From Rhizophagus clarus (lineage: Eukaryota > Glomeromycota > Glomeromycetes > Glomerales > Glomeraceae): 64,000 nucleotides of DNA. Shown here piece by piece: positions 1-12,085 of this stretch. The notes under the pieces are model-generated. The model made no database searches. It was not told where the DNA came from and saw only the letters and a program-made list of their open reading frames with translations. Position 1 is the stretch's first letter; every line of letters starts with the position of its first letter. A program made the translations under genes and the position numbers. The stretch lies in assembly GCA_015698045.1 (NCBI GenBank), contig BLAL01000160.1, positions 1,674,001-1,738,000 on the forward strand, in the 5' to 3' direction.

Positions 1-1844
1 TCATGAGCCGTAGGACTAAGGTGTTGTAACATTTCATTAGATATTCCTGAGGGGCCTGTAGCTTTGCCTTTAGGAAGGTTTCTAATAACATCCAGCCATT
101 CATCACGTGATGGAAGGGCCATAAGGTTTGAGTAAATATTCTCATTAACATGATGTAAAGGTCGATATTGATCTTTCCAACGGCCTTAAAGTGGCTTTTT
201 CTTATTAATCGAGCCTGCAATAGTTTGGAAATGATGATTGGTTTCATTGAGAACAGCTGATTCACCTGTGATCAGTGATTCATTGCCTTGGGCGTCTTTC
301 TTATATATTTTTTCAATCGAGATATGTACCATCTCTTCCTCTGTGATCGAGCGAATCATCGAGGCTTGGTTGTCCTTGAAATTAGTACAGCGTTTCTTGA
401 TATTAGAAACTATTTGTTCCTGAACCATAATATCAAGTTCCAATTTGAAAAGAAGTCGTAAGTGTTTTCTAATTTTACACAAATTCTTCAAAAATAATTT
501 GAAGTCGTCAAGTATAAGAAAGGTGAAGGATGATGAAAGATCTGAGCATTCATATTTGTCCAATGTCGTATTAATGAGACGTTGGAACTTGGACCATTTA
601 GCAGAGACACTATAAGTAATAGAAGCGGAAGCATTCAGTATCGAACGTGTTTCTAGTATACGATTAATAATATATCTTAAATCGAAGTAAATTGAAAGCT
701 TCTTTTCTGGTGTAGTTTTAACTTTATTTCTAGTGACTTGCTTATTGACTATACGAGATTTAGCTACTCTCATGAGGGTTTGTCTAAACATATTCCAGAG
801 GGTATTGATGTGGCGAGGTTTAACGATGGAAAAGTCTTTCATTAGTGTATTCTCAATCTCTAGGTCCAATTGGGTGCTGAAATTCTCCCAAGTATATTCA
901 TCATCCTTGTCCATTTCATCGTATTGAAATACGGTCCTTGTGATATGTTTCTTCTTTTGATTGGTTGTGTTCAAGGAAACACCTGTCATCTGTACTGTGT
1001 CCAATGATAACGTTATTGTCTTATGGTCAGTATCAAAATGATCGTTCTCAATCACTGTGCTATTAACACTTTTCTCTAACATAGATAAAAAAGCCCAAAT
1101 ATAATCTAATCTTGATTCCTGTCTATTAGAATCAGCTGGTGTATAAGTATACATTTCTTCGTCATTGTCGTTAAAGATTGGAATGGTATCTAACAATCTT
1201 TTACTTTCCAGAGTGCGAAACAAGGAAAATTGCCATTTATTATTGGCAAAGGCCATTAAGTATTTTCTATAATTAATATTGAAGTCTCCCATGATGATGA
1301 CTTCCATGTCACGTGATTGGGCATCGATGATAGTATTGTCAATGTATTTGTATAAAGCTTCAATTTGTGGTCTTTCTTTTTGATTAGCATTAAGGTAAAC
1401 CTGAATCAAACGAAGTTTACGCTTGTCGCTGAAGTACAAGTCCAAATAAAGGATTCTACCTTTATGTCCAACTGCTTTGTGAACAAATATGTCAAATTTG
1501 GCGTCAATGATCATGCCTACGCCTTGGCCTTTGCCCCCTAATTGTGAATATTCAAAGTAACCGCAAACACCTAATTGATGCTGCCATGTTTTTGCTTGTC
1601 GTTCAGAACAATTAGTCTCTGAGAGACCGTAAATGTTGATATTGTGATCTTTCATAGCGTCGATTAAACCGATAAATTTATTTTTATTTAAAGTACGAAT
1701 ATTTGTAGATGCGATTTTCGTTATAGTAGAAACTAAAAGATCCTTTTTTGAATGAAAAGATGGTGGTGAGTCAAGTTTGGAGGAATTATTTTTTTTTAAT
1801 TGAGAGGATAAAGAGGAACCAGAGGGAATATTGTTGTCCATCAT
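1..1844 (-). pseudogene. LINE ORF2: APE endonuclease and start of reverse transcriptase, partial
   Basis: The N-terminal third is an exonuclease-endonuclease-phosphatase domain, which nicks target DNA. Visible signatures in order are SETNCS (metal-site Glu), IIMGDFNINY, SRLDYIWAF and DTDHKTI (catalytic His). The frame meets a TAA at 186-188 (KKKPL*GRWKDQYRP). It then continues in the same frame to the window edge with typical LINE RT N-terminal sequence, including LPKGKATGPSGISNEML. The stop is explained by a single CAA to TAA change. Translation probably starts at 1842-1844 by re-initiation after ORF1, because stop and start overlap as TAATG. A second ATG follows at once. Confidence 0.85.
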
Positions 1845-3940
1845 TAAAAATGATTATGCAAGATCAAAAACATCGGCAACTTCATCGTCTTTCCCAAAGA
1901 AGATGAAGCAGAGGTGCCAGTAAGCATTTCGAACATTTTGGTCATGGTCGAAGAGATAGATTGAAAGGACGATTTCATTTCATTTTGTTGAGTCAGAAGG
2001 GTTTGAATTTGAGCGTCAGATTGGTGAAGATCTTGATGATCTTGGATGAGTTCAGCTTCTTGATCAGAGTCATCAGCGCTCTTAATGCGTTTCTTGGCTT
2101 GGTCAGGTGAGGAAGCTGAAGAGGACTGTATGAGGGATTTTTTCTTCATGGTACCCTCCAGTTTAGAACCTTTTTCAATGTGTAAAGCTTTCTGGGCAGT
2201 AACGATTGCGGTGATTTGTTTATCAGTACTTTCAAGAGTTGAACTGATATTCATGATCTTTATCTCTAGTTGACGTAAACTGTTAAGGATTGTTTCTTTA
2301 AAATGGAGAATGGCGGGGTCTTGGTCAAAACAAGGTTCATCCTCATCCATTTCCTCGTGTTGTTGAGTATTACGATCAATTCTCTGCTGTTGAGTGGAGC
2401 GAGAAGGTCTTGCTGATTTATTAGTACCTTTAGATTTAGCAGCATCAGCGTACGATTTCTTTAGATTCTTCCAATTATCAGCGCCACTAACAAACTTTTT
2501 GCCAGGGGGTTTATTGATATTCTTATTATTGCAAGTATCAGCCATGTGGGAGGGATTACCACAGATGTTACATATACGATCTGATTCTTGACTCCAGTAT
2601 AATCGACGTGAATCCATATTGCCCTTTTTGAAGTTAATCGAAAGCTGTAGAGCAGCCTGTCGATCTTCATCACAAGAAAAGTGAATATAAGCATAACGAC
2701 ACTTAGAATATCTCCCTCTGATCATAGCAGCAGGAATAAAGCAGGATTTAGCTTTACATTTAAGTAAGACAGGTTCAAGATCATAGCCACTAGTGTTGTA
2801 GGCTAGTCCAGATAGTTTGAGAGGAAACTGCTTGCGTAAAGTGCGATCATCTTGGTTAAGAGACAGAGGAAGAACTCTAACCGTGTCTTTTCCTACATGA
2901 TATCCCCAGTTAGTCTCAAAATAGGTAAGAGCTTCTTGAGATTTGTATGTAATATAGGCGATCTGGTAAAAACCAGCGCCTTTAGTATAGAGCCTCTCAA
3001 TTTCACCTAAGATTTCGAAGCTGGCCCTGATTTCAGCAGCTTTTCGATAAGCAGGGATGTCAATCACCTGAATTGTACGATAGTTTGTATTCTCTTTTTG
3101 TTGGTCATGAGTCGTGACTTGCTTTTCTGGTTTAAGTGGAGAGATTTTAAGGGTGACATTTTTAATGTCATCCGAGTTATCTTCTTTAAGTTGCAGGATA
3201 ATTTCCATTTTAAGAAATTTGTCATAAGAATCCTTGTCATTGAAAGTGACTTTTGCTTGTTTTTGGAGACGCGTAATACCCAAGTTGATGTTGTACTTAA
3301 TATTATATTTAGCAAGAGCCTCCTTGATGGTGAAAATCTTTGAAGGTTTAGAACCAGTAATGTTATCAAGTGCCACGAGGGCAACATAGTCTAACGGTTT
3401 TTCAATAGTGATCGACTGTTGATCAGAATTTTCATTGTTGTCAGAAGGCGGATCAACATCCATGGCAGAATTGACAATTTCCTTATCTGGTGTTTGGTCA
3501 TTCTGTTGTTGATCATTTTGATCAGTAACTTTGGGCGTAACTGCAGGAGCTGCAGGAGCTGGGATACGATTAGTTCCGTCGAGGTTGTTTACTATATTTT
3601 GTTGAGGAGGCGCATGAGCACGTGACAAGTGCGAGCGAGAAGTCTTGGACTTAGATTTTCCCTTGGAAGAATAGGTCTTCGGCGGGTGGTTGGGAGTTTC
3701 TGCAAAAAGGTCACTAGCAACATCCCTTTCAGATTGCAAGTTGCTCTACTTAATACGCTCTTTATCAGCTGCAAGGTCAGCCTGTAAAGCGTTATTAGTA
3801 GCTGTATCTTTAGACCACGGTGGAGGGTCAGCAGCGTTAGAGGTGAAAGTAAAATCAAAGGTGGCAGCAGGTTGCCCACCTTTTGAGCTGCTTCGCAAAG
3901 TACGAGCACTGGTGCTGTTGTTTCTGTTGTTGTTAGACAT
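1844..3940 (-). pseudogene. LINE ORF1 (RRM-like fold plus CCHC zinc knuckle), one in-frame stop
   Basis: ORF1 encodes the nucleic-acid-binding protein that forms the LINE ribonucleoprotein. I start it at the ATG at 3938-3940 (MSNNNRNNSTSARTLRSSSK), because the frame from there is continuous with the long downstream segment. Only a TAG at 3746-3748 separates them (ERIK*SNLQSERD), most simply CAG to TAG. The middle part looks RRM-like, around the segment YAYIHFSCDEDRQAALQL. A zinc knuckle CNICGNPSHMADTC (C-x2-C-x4-H-x4-C) follows near 2570. The C-terminal third is polar and probably coiled. The TAA stop at 1844-1846 overlaps the ORF2 ATG. Family assignment is secure. The RRM call is by eye. Confidence 0.8.
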
Positions 3941-4230
3941 CTTAAACAAAAATAACACGTAAAAAAAGTTAGGTCTCTCGAGAATTACTGCGGATTTTCA
4001 ACAATTTTTGAAGGTAACGGGAGAGAGTTTTTTTTTTTTTTTTTTCAGAAAGAAAATTTTATATATAATAAGATATAAATTATCACGTAAAAAATATAAA
4101 CAAGGTTATGAAACGCAAATATATTATAAAATTATTATATATTTAAGAATGAAAATATCAAAAAAGAAATCAAACTTTTGGAAAAGAAAATAAGACTAAA
4201 AAGTTTGTCGTGTAGATCAGAATCCTTTTT

Positions 4231-5347
4231 TTTTTTTTTTTTTTTTTATTTTTATTTTTATGTATGGGTGTCAGTTAGGAACCTAACATGACGCGAATTT
4301 AAGTAAATTATTTACATAAAGAACAAAAATTTGAACATACATTAAAATACTAAATTGCAAAAAAGAATAATCTACTTAAACCGGTGAACTAAGCAAGGAA
4401 AGGTCAACACTAATGTGAAAGTACGACATCGAGTTGAAACCCTTCACGGTCAGTTAATCCTAATCATAGTCACTATCTCTCTTACAGCCAATCCAAAGAC
4501 CAGGTAAGTCGAAGCCCGTACCCCGCAGATATCCTATGACTAACACCGCCAGCCCCCAAGATAAGTATATCTACCCTGCACTGGTCAGTAAGGTCAAAAA
4601 ACAAAAATTTCTCCAAGTGACTATATTCCAGAGTAATATTACTACCTATTAATAATCCCTACAAGCAGGTTGGCCAACTTGGCTGCATCCGGACAAACCA
4701 TTTAGATCTCCAAGATTAACGACCAGCATACCCAATAGAAAAAACTAAAAACCGCAGTAAAAACCCATGATAGTCCAACACGTGCTCAACATAATCTCAC
4801 CTGATCAAAAACTGATCACCAAGATCTGCACCCTCCTTACACAAACACCCAACTCTCTCAAAAGGAAATAATCACCAAGCCACCTATGTCGATCAATTTT
4901 GGGATACCCCCCTACCCCCCAGAAAAACTCCAAAAAGTAGGAGGCAAAACAAAAAGACAAGAAAAATACACCAAAAAATAAGAAAAAATCATAACCCTGG
5001 AAAACCATCCGCTAAAGCAGGGGAAAAAACCAGGTAAAGGAGGAAATAACACTAAACAGCACCAGGAACAACACCTTTTTAAAAGAAAGTGAACCTTCTC
5101 TACTAAGCACCTTGAAAATTTCTCTCTTCCAGCTTGAAGTCTTCAACCTCATCTTCAAAGTCGTTAAAAACATTATAACAGCACCGCTGGACCCAATAAA
5201 GACAAGTAGCGGACCACAAGTTGGTGTGTGAATAATTATTGCATGTGTAGGGCAGCTTCTTTACACAATACTCTTCACTTAAGGGTTCTTCCCATATGGC
5301 GAAATAAGATTTCCAAAATGCGAAATAAAAAGAAGGAGAGAGAGTTT
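4231..5347 (-). mobile_element. 5'-truncated non-LTR retroposon with 20-bp target duplication
   Basis: The plus strand starts with a T run followed by ATTTTTATTTTTATG, which is a minus-strand 3' tail of A-rich type. Direct repeats tgtagatcagaatccttttt flank the insert at 4211-4230 and 5348-5367. The implied nick is TTTTT/AA, the usual APE-endonuclease site. The first about 165 bases after the tail recur almost identically at 34073-34238, so this is a mobile family. The inner end (5103-5347, minus) has a short open frame that might be the C-terminus of a LINE ORF2, but I recognise no domain in it. Confidence 0.75.
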
Positions 5348-5367
5348 TGTAGATCAGAATCCTTTTT

Positions 5368-7369
5368 AACAACCAGATAAGCTTTTAGTGCGATTTTCCT
5401 TTATAATAGGAAAAAATGTTGGTCAATCATTTTTATTTTGGCCAGATTTTCACTAAAATTTTCTATTCTACTTTCGATGATGACCCACATGCACAGTTGC
5501 CGTAGATACAAAAAAAATTGCCTTTTTCGTAAAAAAAGCTTCAGTTAATTTTATATATACATAGTCTTAAGCTTAAGCTTAGCTTAAGCTTTGCTTTGCT
5601 TATGCCTAAGCTTAAGCTTAAGCTTGAGCACATCATTAGACTAACTTTTTGCAAAACCTCTTCCTGTGCCAGCAAAAATAGTTGTTAGCTTTATAATCAT
5701 GAATTATTTGCACTTTTTAACTTTTTTGCCGATCAACAATAAATTGTTACAAATCATTAAAAATTTAGTATCTTTAAAATTTAATTTTTTTTTTTAATTA
5801 ATTGCAAAAAAAAAAAAAGTACAATAAATATTGATGATAAATATGAAGAAATTTTTAAAGATTTAGGAAAAAACAGATAAAACCATTTTTTTTATTAAAC
5901 GATTTAGAAAAAAAATTATTTTTTCTTTCATTTTTTAATTTTAAAGCCTGGATTAGTCTGGGTTGAATAGTAATATGGGACCAGACCAAAAAAATTTGCT
6001 TCAATTTTATCTGGACATCCGGTTCAGTTCCTAAAAAACGTTAAATTTAATTTAACTATTATATTATCAAAACGAATTAAGAAAATGTTAACCGAACGAT
6101 TTCTTAACTTTTTTTTCTTTAAAATAAGTTAAAAAAAACGTAGTAACAAGTTAAAAATGTTAACTACGCTTTTTTAACATTTTTTAAAATACGAAGTTTT
6201 TAAATGTTAACCGAACATTTTTTTAACTTTTTTTTTTTAAAATGAGTTAAAAAAGTTTACATTTTTTTAAAGAACAAGTTAAAAAAATGTCAATTACGTT
6301 TTTTCAAAAAACGAGTTAAAAGATAACTACATTTTTTTAAAGAACGAGTTAAAAAAAAAATGCTAACTACTTTTTTTTCCTTTTTTTTAAAAAAAAAGAG
6401 TTGAAAAAAACGTTTCTTTTTTTAAAAAAAAAGAGTTGAAAAAACGTTTCTTTTTTTAAAAAAATGAAGTTAAAAAAAAAACTTTTCTTTAAACCGAAAT
6501 GGAAAATGGTAACTAAAATGAATTAAAAAACATTAACTAACGTTTTTCTAACTTTTTTTAAAAAGTAAAAGTTAAAACGAGTTAAAATATTAACTAAATG
6601 TTTTTTAACGTTTTTTTTATTAATAAAAATGCTCAATAAGCATTTTCTGATAGGTTTTTTTGCCAAAATGAATTAAAAACATTGATAAATAAAGGCTTTG
6701 ACTCTTTTTACTAAACGAACTAGAGTAATTTGGGTACAAGTTAGAGTTTCAGTAATTACCGATCGGTTTTAACGGTTCCAGTTTACGATCGAACTGAAAC
6801 ATTCATCACTGTGGTTTCTATGTCAATTTTATGATTTTCTGAACCGATTTTACTGAATTGCTTTGTGATAATAAAAAACCGTTTTTTTGTCATTTAATAA
6901 ATTTAATGCTCCGAATGGGTTGGGTCGGTTCAGTTCGGTAACCTGCTCTGATCTGACCCTACCCGTTGGCCCGAAAGTATTCGGGTTACTTCTAATGATT
7001 AGATTAATAAAAAATAACATTGCTCAAACGTTTCTCACAAAAAAACGTTGCGAAACGTATTTTTTTAAATTAAACTATGCATTAAAAACGTTTTCGTAAC
7101 GTTTTTTACCGAGTTATTAAAAAAAAAACGTTTTTTAATTTAATTATATATCAAAAATGCGTTTCTTAATAAATTATCAAAAAAAAAAGTTACAAAATGT
7201 TTCATCAATTAAATTATGTATTAAAAAACGTTTTTGCAACGTTAAACGTTGCGAAACGTTTTTTTTTTAATTACGGAAATTTAGTACATTGATTACTTAA
7301 AAATCCGCGGTAAATATACATCAAAAAACGTTTTTGCAACGTTTATCAGTAAAATATCAAAAAAAAGGT
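5368..7369. other. AT-rich noncoding stretch with AACGTT-type simple repeats
   Basis: I see no gene here. Segments 5400-5560 resemble 34290-34480, one part of a larger duplication that also includes the hairpin arrays. From about 6050 the sequence is built of loose repeats of the form GTTAAAAAA-CGTTTTTTAA, and later of TTGCGAAACGTTTTTT. A short GACCCG/CGGGTT-rich island lies at 6905-6990. Confidence 0.5.
5568..5625. repeat. AAGCTT short tandem repeat
   Basis: Imperfect tandem copies of TTAAGC / AAGCTT. Every unit is self-complementary, so the stretch can fold on itself. No function is evident. Confidence 0.7.
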
Positions 7370-7377
7370 GCGAAACG

Positions 7378-9093
7378 TAGAGTTCTGAACGGGCAGATGG
7401 GGTCGGTTAATTGACTTAACCTGACCCATGATATTCAAGTCGGGTCATCAAATTCATGACCCGTTTTATATCAAAAAAAATTGTTAAGATTCAACAATTT
7501 TATATATGAAAAATTTAAATAATAAAAAAAACAATCGTTTTCAGTTTAAATAATAACGAAAAAAAAAAACGATTTTCTTAATCGTTTTAATAACAAAAGA
7601 AAAAAACGATTTTCTTAATCGTTTTAATAACAAAAGAAAAAAACGATTTTCTTAATCGTTTTAATAACAAAAGAAAAAAACGATTTTCTTAATCGTTTTT
7701 AATAACAAAAGAAAAAAACGATTTGTTAATCGTTTTTTAATAATAAAAACGATTTTCTTAATCGTTTTTAATAACAAAAAAAAAAACGATTTTCTTAATC
7801 GTTTTTAATAACAAAAAAAAAACGATTTTCTTAATCGTTTTTAATAACAAAAAAAAAACGATTTGTTAATCGTTTTTTAATAATAAAAACGATTTTCTTA
7901 ATCGTTTTTTAATAATAAAAACGATTTTCTTAATCGTTTTTTAATAATAAAAACGATTTTCTTAATCGTTTTTTAATAATAAAAACGATTTTCTTAATCG
8001 TTTTTTAATAATAAAAACGATTTTCTTGATCGTTTTTTAATAATAAAAACGATTTTCTTGATCGTTTTTTAATAATAAAAACGATTTTCTTGATCGTTTT
8101 TTAATAATAAAAACGATTTTCTTAATCGTTTTTAATAACAAAAAAAAAAACGATTTTCTTAATCGTTTTTAATAACAAAAAAAAAACGATTTGTTAATCG
8201 TTTTTTAATAATAAAAACGATTTTCTTAATCGTTTTTTAATAATAAAAACGATTTTCTTAATCGTTTTTTAATAATAAAAACGATTTTCTTAATCGTTTT
8301 TTAATAATAAAAACGATTTTCTTAATCGTTTTTAATAACAAAAAAAAAAACAATTTTCTTAATCGTTTTTAATAACAAAAAAAAAAACGATTTTCTTAAT
8401 CGTTTTTAATAACAAAAAAAAATGATTTTCTTAATCGTTTTTAATAACAAAAAAAACGATTTTCTTAATCGTTTTTAATAACAAAAGAAAAAAACGATTT
8501 ATTAATCGTTTTTAATAACAAAAACGATTTATTATTCGTTTTTATTCGTTTTTAATAACAAAAAAAAGCGATTTTTTAATAACAAAAGAAAAAACGATTT
8601 TCTTAATCGTTTTTAATAATAAAAAAAAGGATTTTATTATTCGTTTTTATTAACAAAACCGATTTATTATTCGTTTTTATTAACAAAACCGATTTATTAT
8701 TCGTTTTTATTCGTTTTTAATAACAAAAAAAAGCGATTTTTTAATAACAAAAGAAAAAACGATTTTCTTAATCGTTTTTAATAATAAAAAAAAGGATTTT
8801 ATTATTCGTTTTTATTAACAAAAATGATTTATTATTCATTTTTAATAACAAAAAAAAAAAAAATGATTTATTAATCGTTTTTAATAACAAAAAAAAAATC
8901 GTTTTTAATAATCGTTTTTAGTAATAAAGAACCGATTTAGCCAAACTTTAAATATAAAAACGCCGGGACTAATAGTTTCGGCGTTTTTTTTCAGCGTTTT
9001 TTGTCAGGTCAACGGGTCAGATCAGGTACCCGATTAACACTGACCTGACCCGAGAATTTTGGGTCAACTAGTCGGGTCGGATTCGGAGCTCTA
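7378..9093. mobile_element. hAT-like nonautonomous DNA element with 8-bp target duplication
   Basis: The ends are TAGAGTTCTGAAC (left) and the inverse of TAGAGCTCCGAATC (right). The sequence gcgaaacg is repeated directly outside both ends (7370-7377 and 9094-9101), an 8-bp target duplication as hAT transposases make. The terminal regions are rich in GACCCG motifs. The interior is almost entirely a tandem array of hairpin units. No transposase frame is present, so it must depend on a partner. The flanks are themselves repetitive in gcgaaacg, which weakens the duplication evidence slightly. Confidence 0.65.
7505..8935. repeat. Tandem array of hairpin units AACGATT-TTC-TTAATCGTT
   Basis: About 40 head-to-tail units of roughly 30-38 bp. 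Each has the form AAAACGATTttcTTAATCGTTTT followed by TAATAACA and an A run of variable length. The CGATT and AATCG arms pair, so each unit can form a small hairpin. Sub-blocks of identical units (for example around 7890-8130, with TAATAATAAAAACG linkers) indicate local amplification by slippage or unequal exchange. A few units have lost the arms. Confidence 0.9.
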
Positions 9094-9101
9094 GCGAAAC
9101 G

Positions 9102-10267
9102 TTTTTTTGAAATTAAATTATATATATCTGATATCAAAAAATGCGCAACGTTTTTTAATATTAAAAAAAACCATTTTTGCAACGTTTATGCTTTTTATCG
9201 CGCTGTTAAAAAACGCGCAACGTTTTTTTTTATTAAATCCCATATCAAAAAACGTTTTCGCAACGCTTTTTATCAAATTATCAAAAAAGCACTGCGAAGC
9301 GTTTTTTTTTGTCAAATTGTATATGTTAAACTTCTTTATTAAATTATACGTTAAAAAACGTTTCGCAACGTTTTTTGACAAATTATAAACGTTGCTAAAC
9401 GTCTTTATTAAATTATAATTCAAGTCGAGTCAACACGGGTCAGTTCGCGAGTTTGATTCGAGGATCTTATAGCCATGTGACATTCGAGTCGATTCTGAGT
9501 TTATATTAATACTCGACTCAGTGAGCCCGGGTGTCAATTCATCTACTTTACGACAACTATGCAAAAATGTGGACAACGTTTGAGTGGACCTTGACCATTT
9601 AAGATTAACAATCCCATCTTCCTGACTTTTTGAGTCATGGGAGAGCTGAAGGAATGAGATGATGATAATGAAAATCTTATTATATAATTGTTTATTTTTT
9701 GGATCAAAGTAAAAAAAATTATATTTGAAATATGTGGTTAAATAATACAGATAGATTGTCTATTACTATGACATATCAGGACAGACAAAATCATGTTTAT
9801 TTTTACACAATAAATGTTTAATAAACATTAATTTTACATACTGCATATTTTACACTTTAAATGTTTATAGATAAATTCAAAATTTTTTAGATTAATTTGG
9901 TTATTTTTTGGAGCACAAATGTGAAATTAAAATATACATATATATAATATATGGAAATCTAAACTAGTCAAAAATAAATAGGGATTAAATATTTGTATAT
10001 AAAGTCATATCTTAAAGCATTTAAATAATTGATCTAAGTAAACATGATTTATCTGTTCAGGTATTACATGCTAAGCATTTATTTAGACAATAATATTATT
10101 CAGGTTTGCCACCATGCCACACATGTTGTAAGTGATGATAAAAATTTAGGAATGAAAATTTGCCAAGTACTCAGACCAAGGTTTAACAATAAAAATATCA
10201 CAATTGATTAACTGTCAATATATTTAAACTAAGCTCACTAACTGTACTAAAAGAGCCCTAGTTACGA
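9102..10267. other. AT-rich noncoding DNA with flank shared by copy C
   Basis: 9102-9420 continues the GCGAAACGTTTTTT repeats. 9420-9540 is a CGAGTC/GGGTCA-rich patch like other transposon ends. 10143-10262 closely matches 37170-37285, which lies on the 3' side of copy C, so this is duplicated array flank. No gene was recognised. The short open frames on both strands at 9107-9423 are repeat-derived. Confidence 0.5.
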
Positions 10268-10955
10268 AAATAATTTTTTACCTATTGATGAATGAGACAT
10301 AAATAAAAAGCAAAAAAAAAAAAATTTACGTTAATAAATGACAATAACGAAATACTGCAATTCTTCATTAAAATTTGTGGTTGTAGGACTTTGAGTAATA
10401 TCTCCGTATAAGATATTTTTGAAGTTTTTGGATAATTTTTTTAAATAAGGGCGTACTGTATGTACTGTACATATATATATATATATATATTTATTTATTC
10501 ATTTCAAATAAAAAACAAGCCTATTAATGAAAAGTATGGTGAGATTTTTTTACAAAAAATTTATTTTTGTAATTTTCTCAATTACAATTAAAATATAAAT
10601 ATAGACATAACGTATATATACTAGATTACAAAAAAAAAAATAATTATTATTAAGTGTAAATAAACAATTAAATCAATCTTTTTTCTCCACATTTAACTTC
10701 TATACCAAACACGATAAAATCAATCATTCCTTTTCCTTTTAGTATGTATAATTTTAAACATGTCGAGACTGACGAGTCCCTTTGTTTCCCCTTTTTTAAA
10801 AAGTTTTTGACTAATTCTATAACTGATAACTAATTTTTTTAATATTTTGATAAAGAATAATATTTTTTTTTTTTGTTACGTATGTACATTCTTCGCTTAA
10901 TAAAGTACTGTAAATATACAAGTAAACTAGGTAAAAAAATAATTTAGTGAATCGT
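10268..10955 (-). pseudogene. Fragment of channel-family gene: upstream region, exon 1 and start of exon 2
   Basis: On the minus strand this block matches 29140-29920, the 5' end of copy B. It has the same upstream sequence with a CTTTGTTTCCC block at 10780, an exon 1 remnant (about 10425-10356; the start codon position reads ATA), the intron, and only the first bases of exon 2. It then breaks off at about 10268 into unrelated array flank. It cannot encode a protein. The piece next to it at 10955-11680 comes from further downstream in the gene, so the two are not one colinear gene. Confidence 0.7.
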
Positions 10956-11680
10956 CATTTATGATTTAAATCATGAGTAAATATTTTCTTACAAATTCCA
11001 CTTGCGTTAAAAAGATGACGCAATGAAAATCATCATCATTGTTATGAACAAAAATTACGATTCCACCAGGTAAATTATTACATAATAGTCGTTCAGATTT
11101 TGAATTTAAAATTATTCTATAAATAACTGTTCTTTCCTTCATCAAAAGTATTTCTCCAGTCAAAGTATCAGTAACATCTACTTTAATTTGTTTAAGTTCA
11201 TTCTCTTCAGCTTGAAAATTTTCATTACTTCGTTTAACAGATTTATTCTTGTCAGGATTTTTCTTAATAGATTTATACTTGGGTGGACTTATCATATCAG
11301 ATCCTGTAACACAAGATATGTCCACCAAGACTTCTTCGTTAAATTGAATTTGAGATTGCTATCATCCATTTGGGAAATTATCATTAGATACTTCTTTATT
11401 AACTTAATTATTAAATTCGTTTCCAATTTTATAAGAAACTAAATCTTTAAATTCAAGATCATCTGCAAAATATGATCAAAAATTTTAATTATGGGAAAAT
11501 TTATTGAATAATATTCCAATAATTAATTTTAAATAATTACTTACGATAATTAAACTTAAGAGTATTCTCACCATCCGGACTAACAGACACATGTCAATTA
11601 GATTCTTTTTTTAGAAGTTAGAATATCTAAGGGTTTTTTTTTCTTTTGTTATTTTCTGGAAATTCGATCTATCGACTAAA
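10955..11680 (-). pseudogene. Fragment of channel-family gene: exon 3 and 5' part of exon 4
   Basis: Minus-strand sequence matches exon 3 of the array genes (11547-11675, SPDGE-type propeller motif) and the first about 480 bases of exon 4. It includes the conserved stretch ending near GICRKMFTHD, then stops abruptly at about 10955 where the upstream region of another copy begins. The frame is broken relative to copies A and C. This is a deletion or recombination remnant of a whole gene copy. Confidence 0.7.
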
Positions 11681-12085
11681 TATTATTTTAATATACAACG
11701 TGCGTAACATTACTCCACCTCAGTTACACGGGACATTTAATTTACCACAAAAACTTTCCACCCCACGTGATTTTTGGCCGGCATTATTAAATTTGGCCAG
11801 AATTAAGAAATTAACCATGTGACCGATTTTACACATTACTGTTACTTTCCACCACGATCAAATTTGGTTTCAATGGACCCGACCTACCCGACCTGATAAC
11901 TTTAAATCTTTACATTATAATTAATTTAACAGAAGAAATTGACTTCCATTAATTTTTTTTTTTCTTTTAATGAAAACTATAATAATTATAAGTTACAATA
12001 AATAAAAATACACGTATAATTTATAATCGAAAAAAAAAATAAATAAATAAAAAAATAAAAATACTATGAGTACAATAATACTAGA
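11680..12085. other. 3' flank of copy A, shared with copy C
   Basis: No coding sequence. 11836-11945 resembles 38290-38420 downstream of copy C, including the run ACTTT-AAATCTTTACATTATAATTAA, so array units share their 3' flank. An A/T run lies at 12030-12060. Confidence 0.5.

Larger units (their letters stand above)
1..4010 (-). mobile_element. LINE retrotransposon copy 1, 5' part, cut by window edge
   Basis: A non-LTR retrotransposon read on the minus strand. It shows a 5' leader (about 3941-4010), ORF1 (3940-1844) and the start of ORF2 (1844 to the left edge). ORF2 carries an APE-type endonuclease and the first part of a reverse transcriptase. The 5' boundary is a guess because no second full copy is in view. 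The 3' end lies outside the window. Both ORFs stay in frame over their visible length except for one premature stop each, so the copy is dead but not old. Its ORF order is that of I/Jockey-like fungal LINEs. Confidence 0.85.

Noticed and set aside
5103-5347. Minus-strand open frame as an independent gene
   Set aside because: It lies wholly inside a retroposon with target duplications and shows no known domain. At best it is the end of a LINE protein.
7505-8935. CRISPR-like array of regular repeats
   Set aside because: Units are contiguous and near-identical, with only short A-run linkers and no unique spacers. The genome is eukaryotic. It is a satellite-like hairpin array in a transposable element.
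9107-9423. Overlapping open frames on both strands
   Set aside because: Both read through GCGAAACGTTTTTT repeats. The compositions mirror each other, with no domain or start context.
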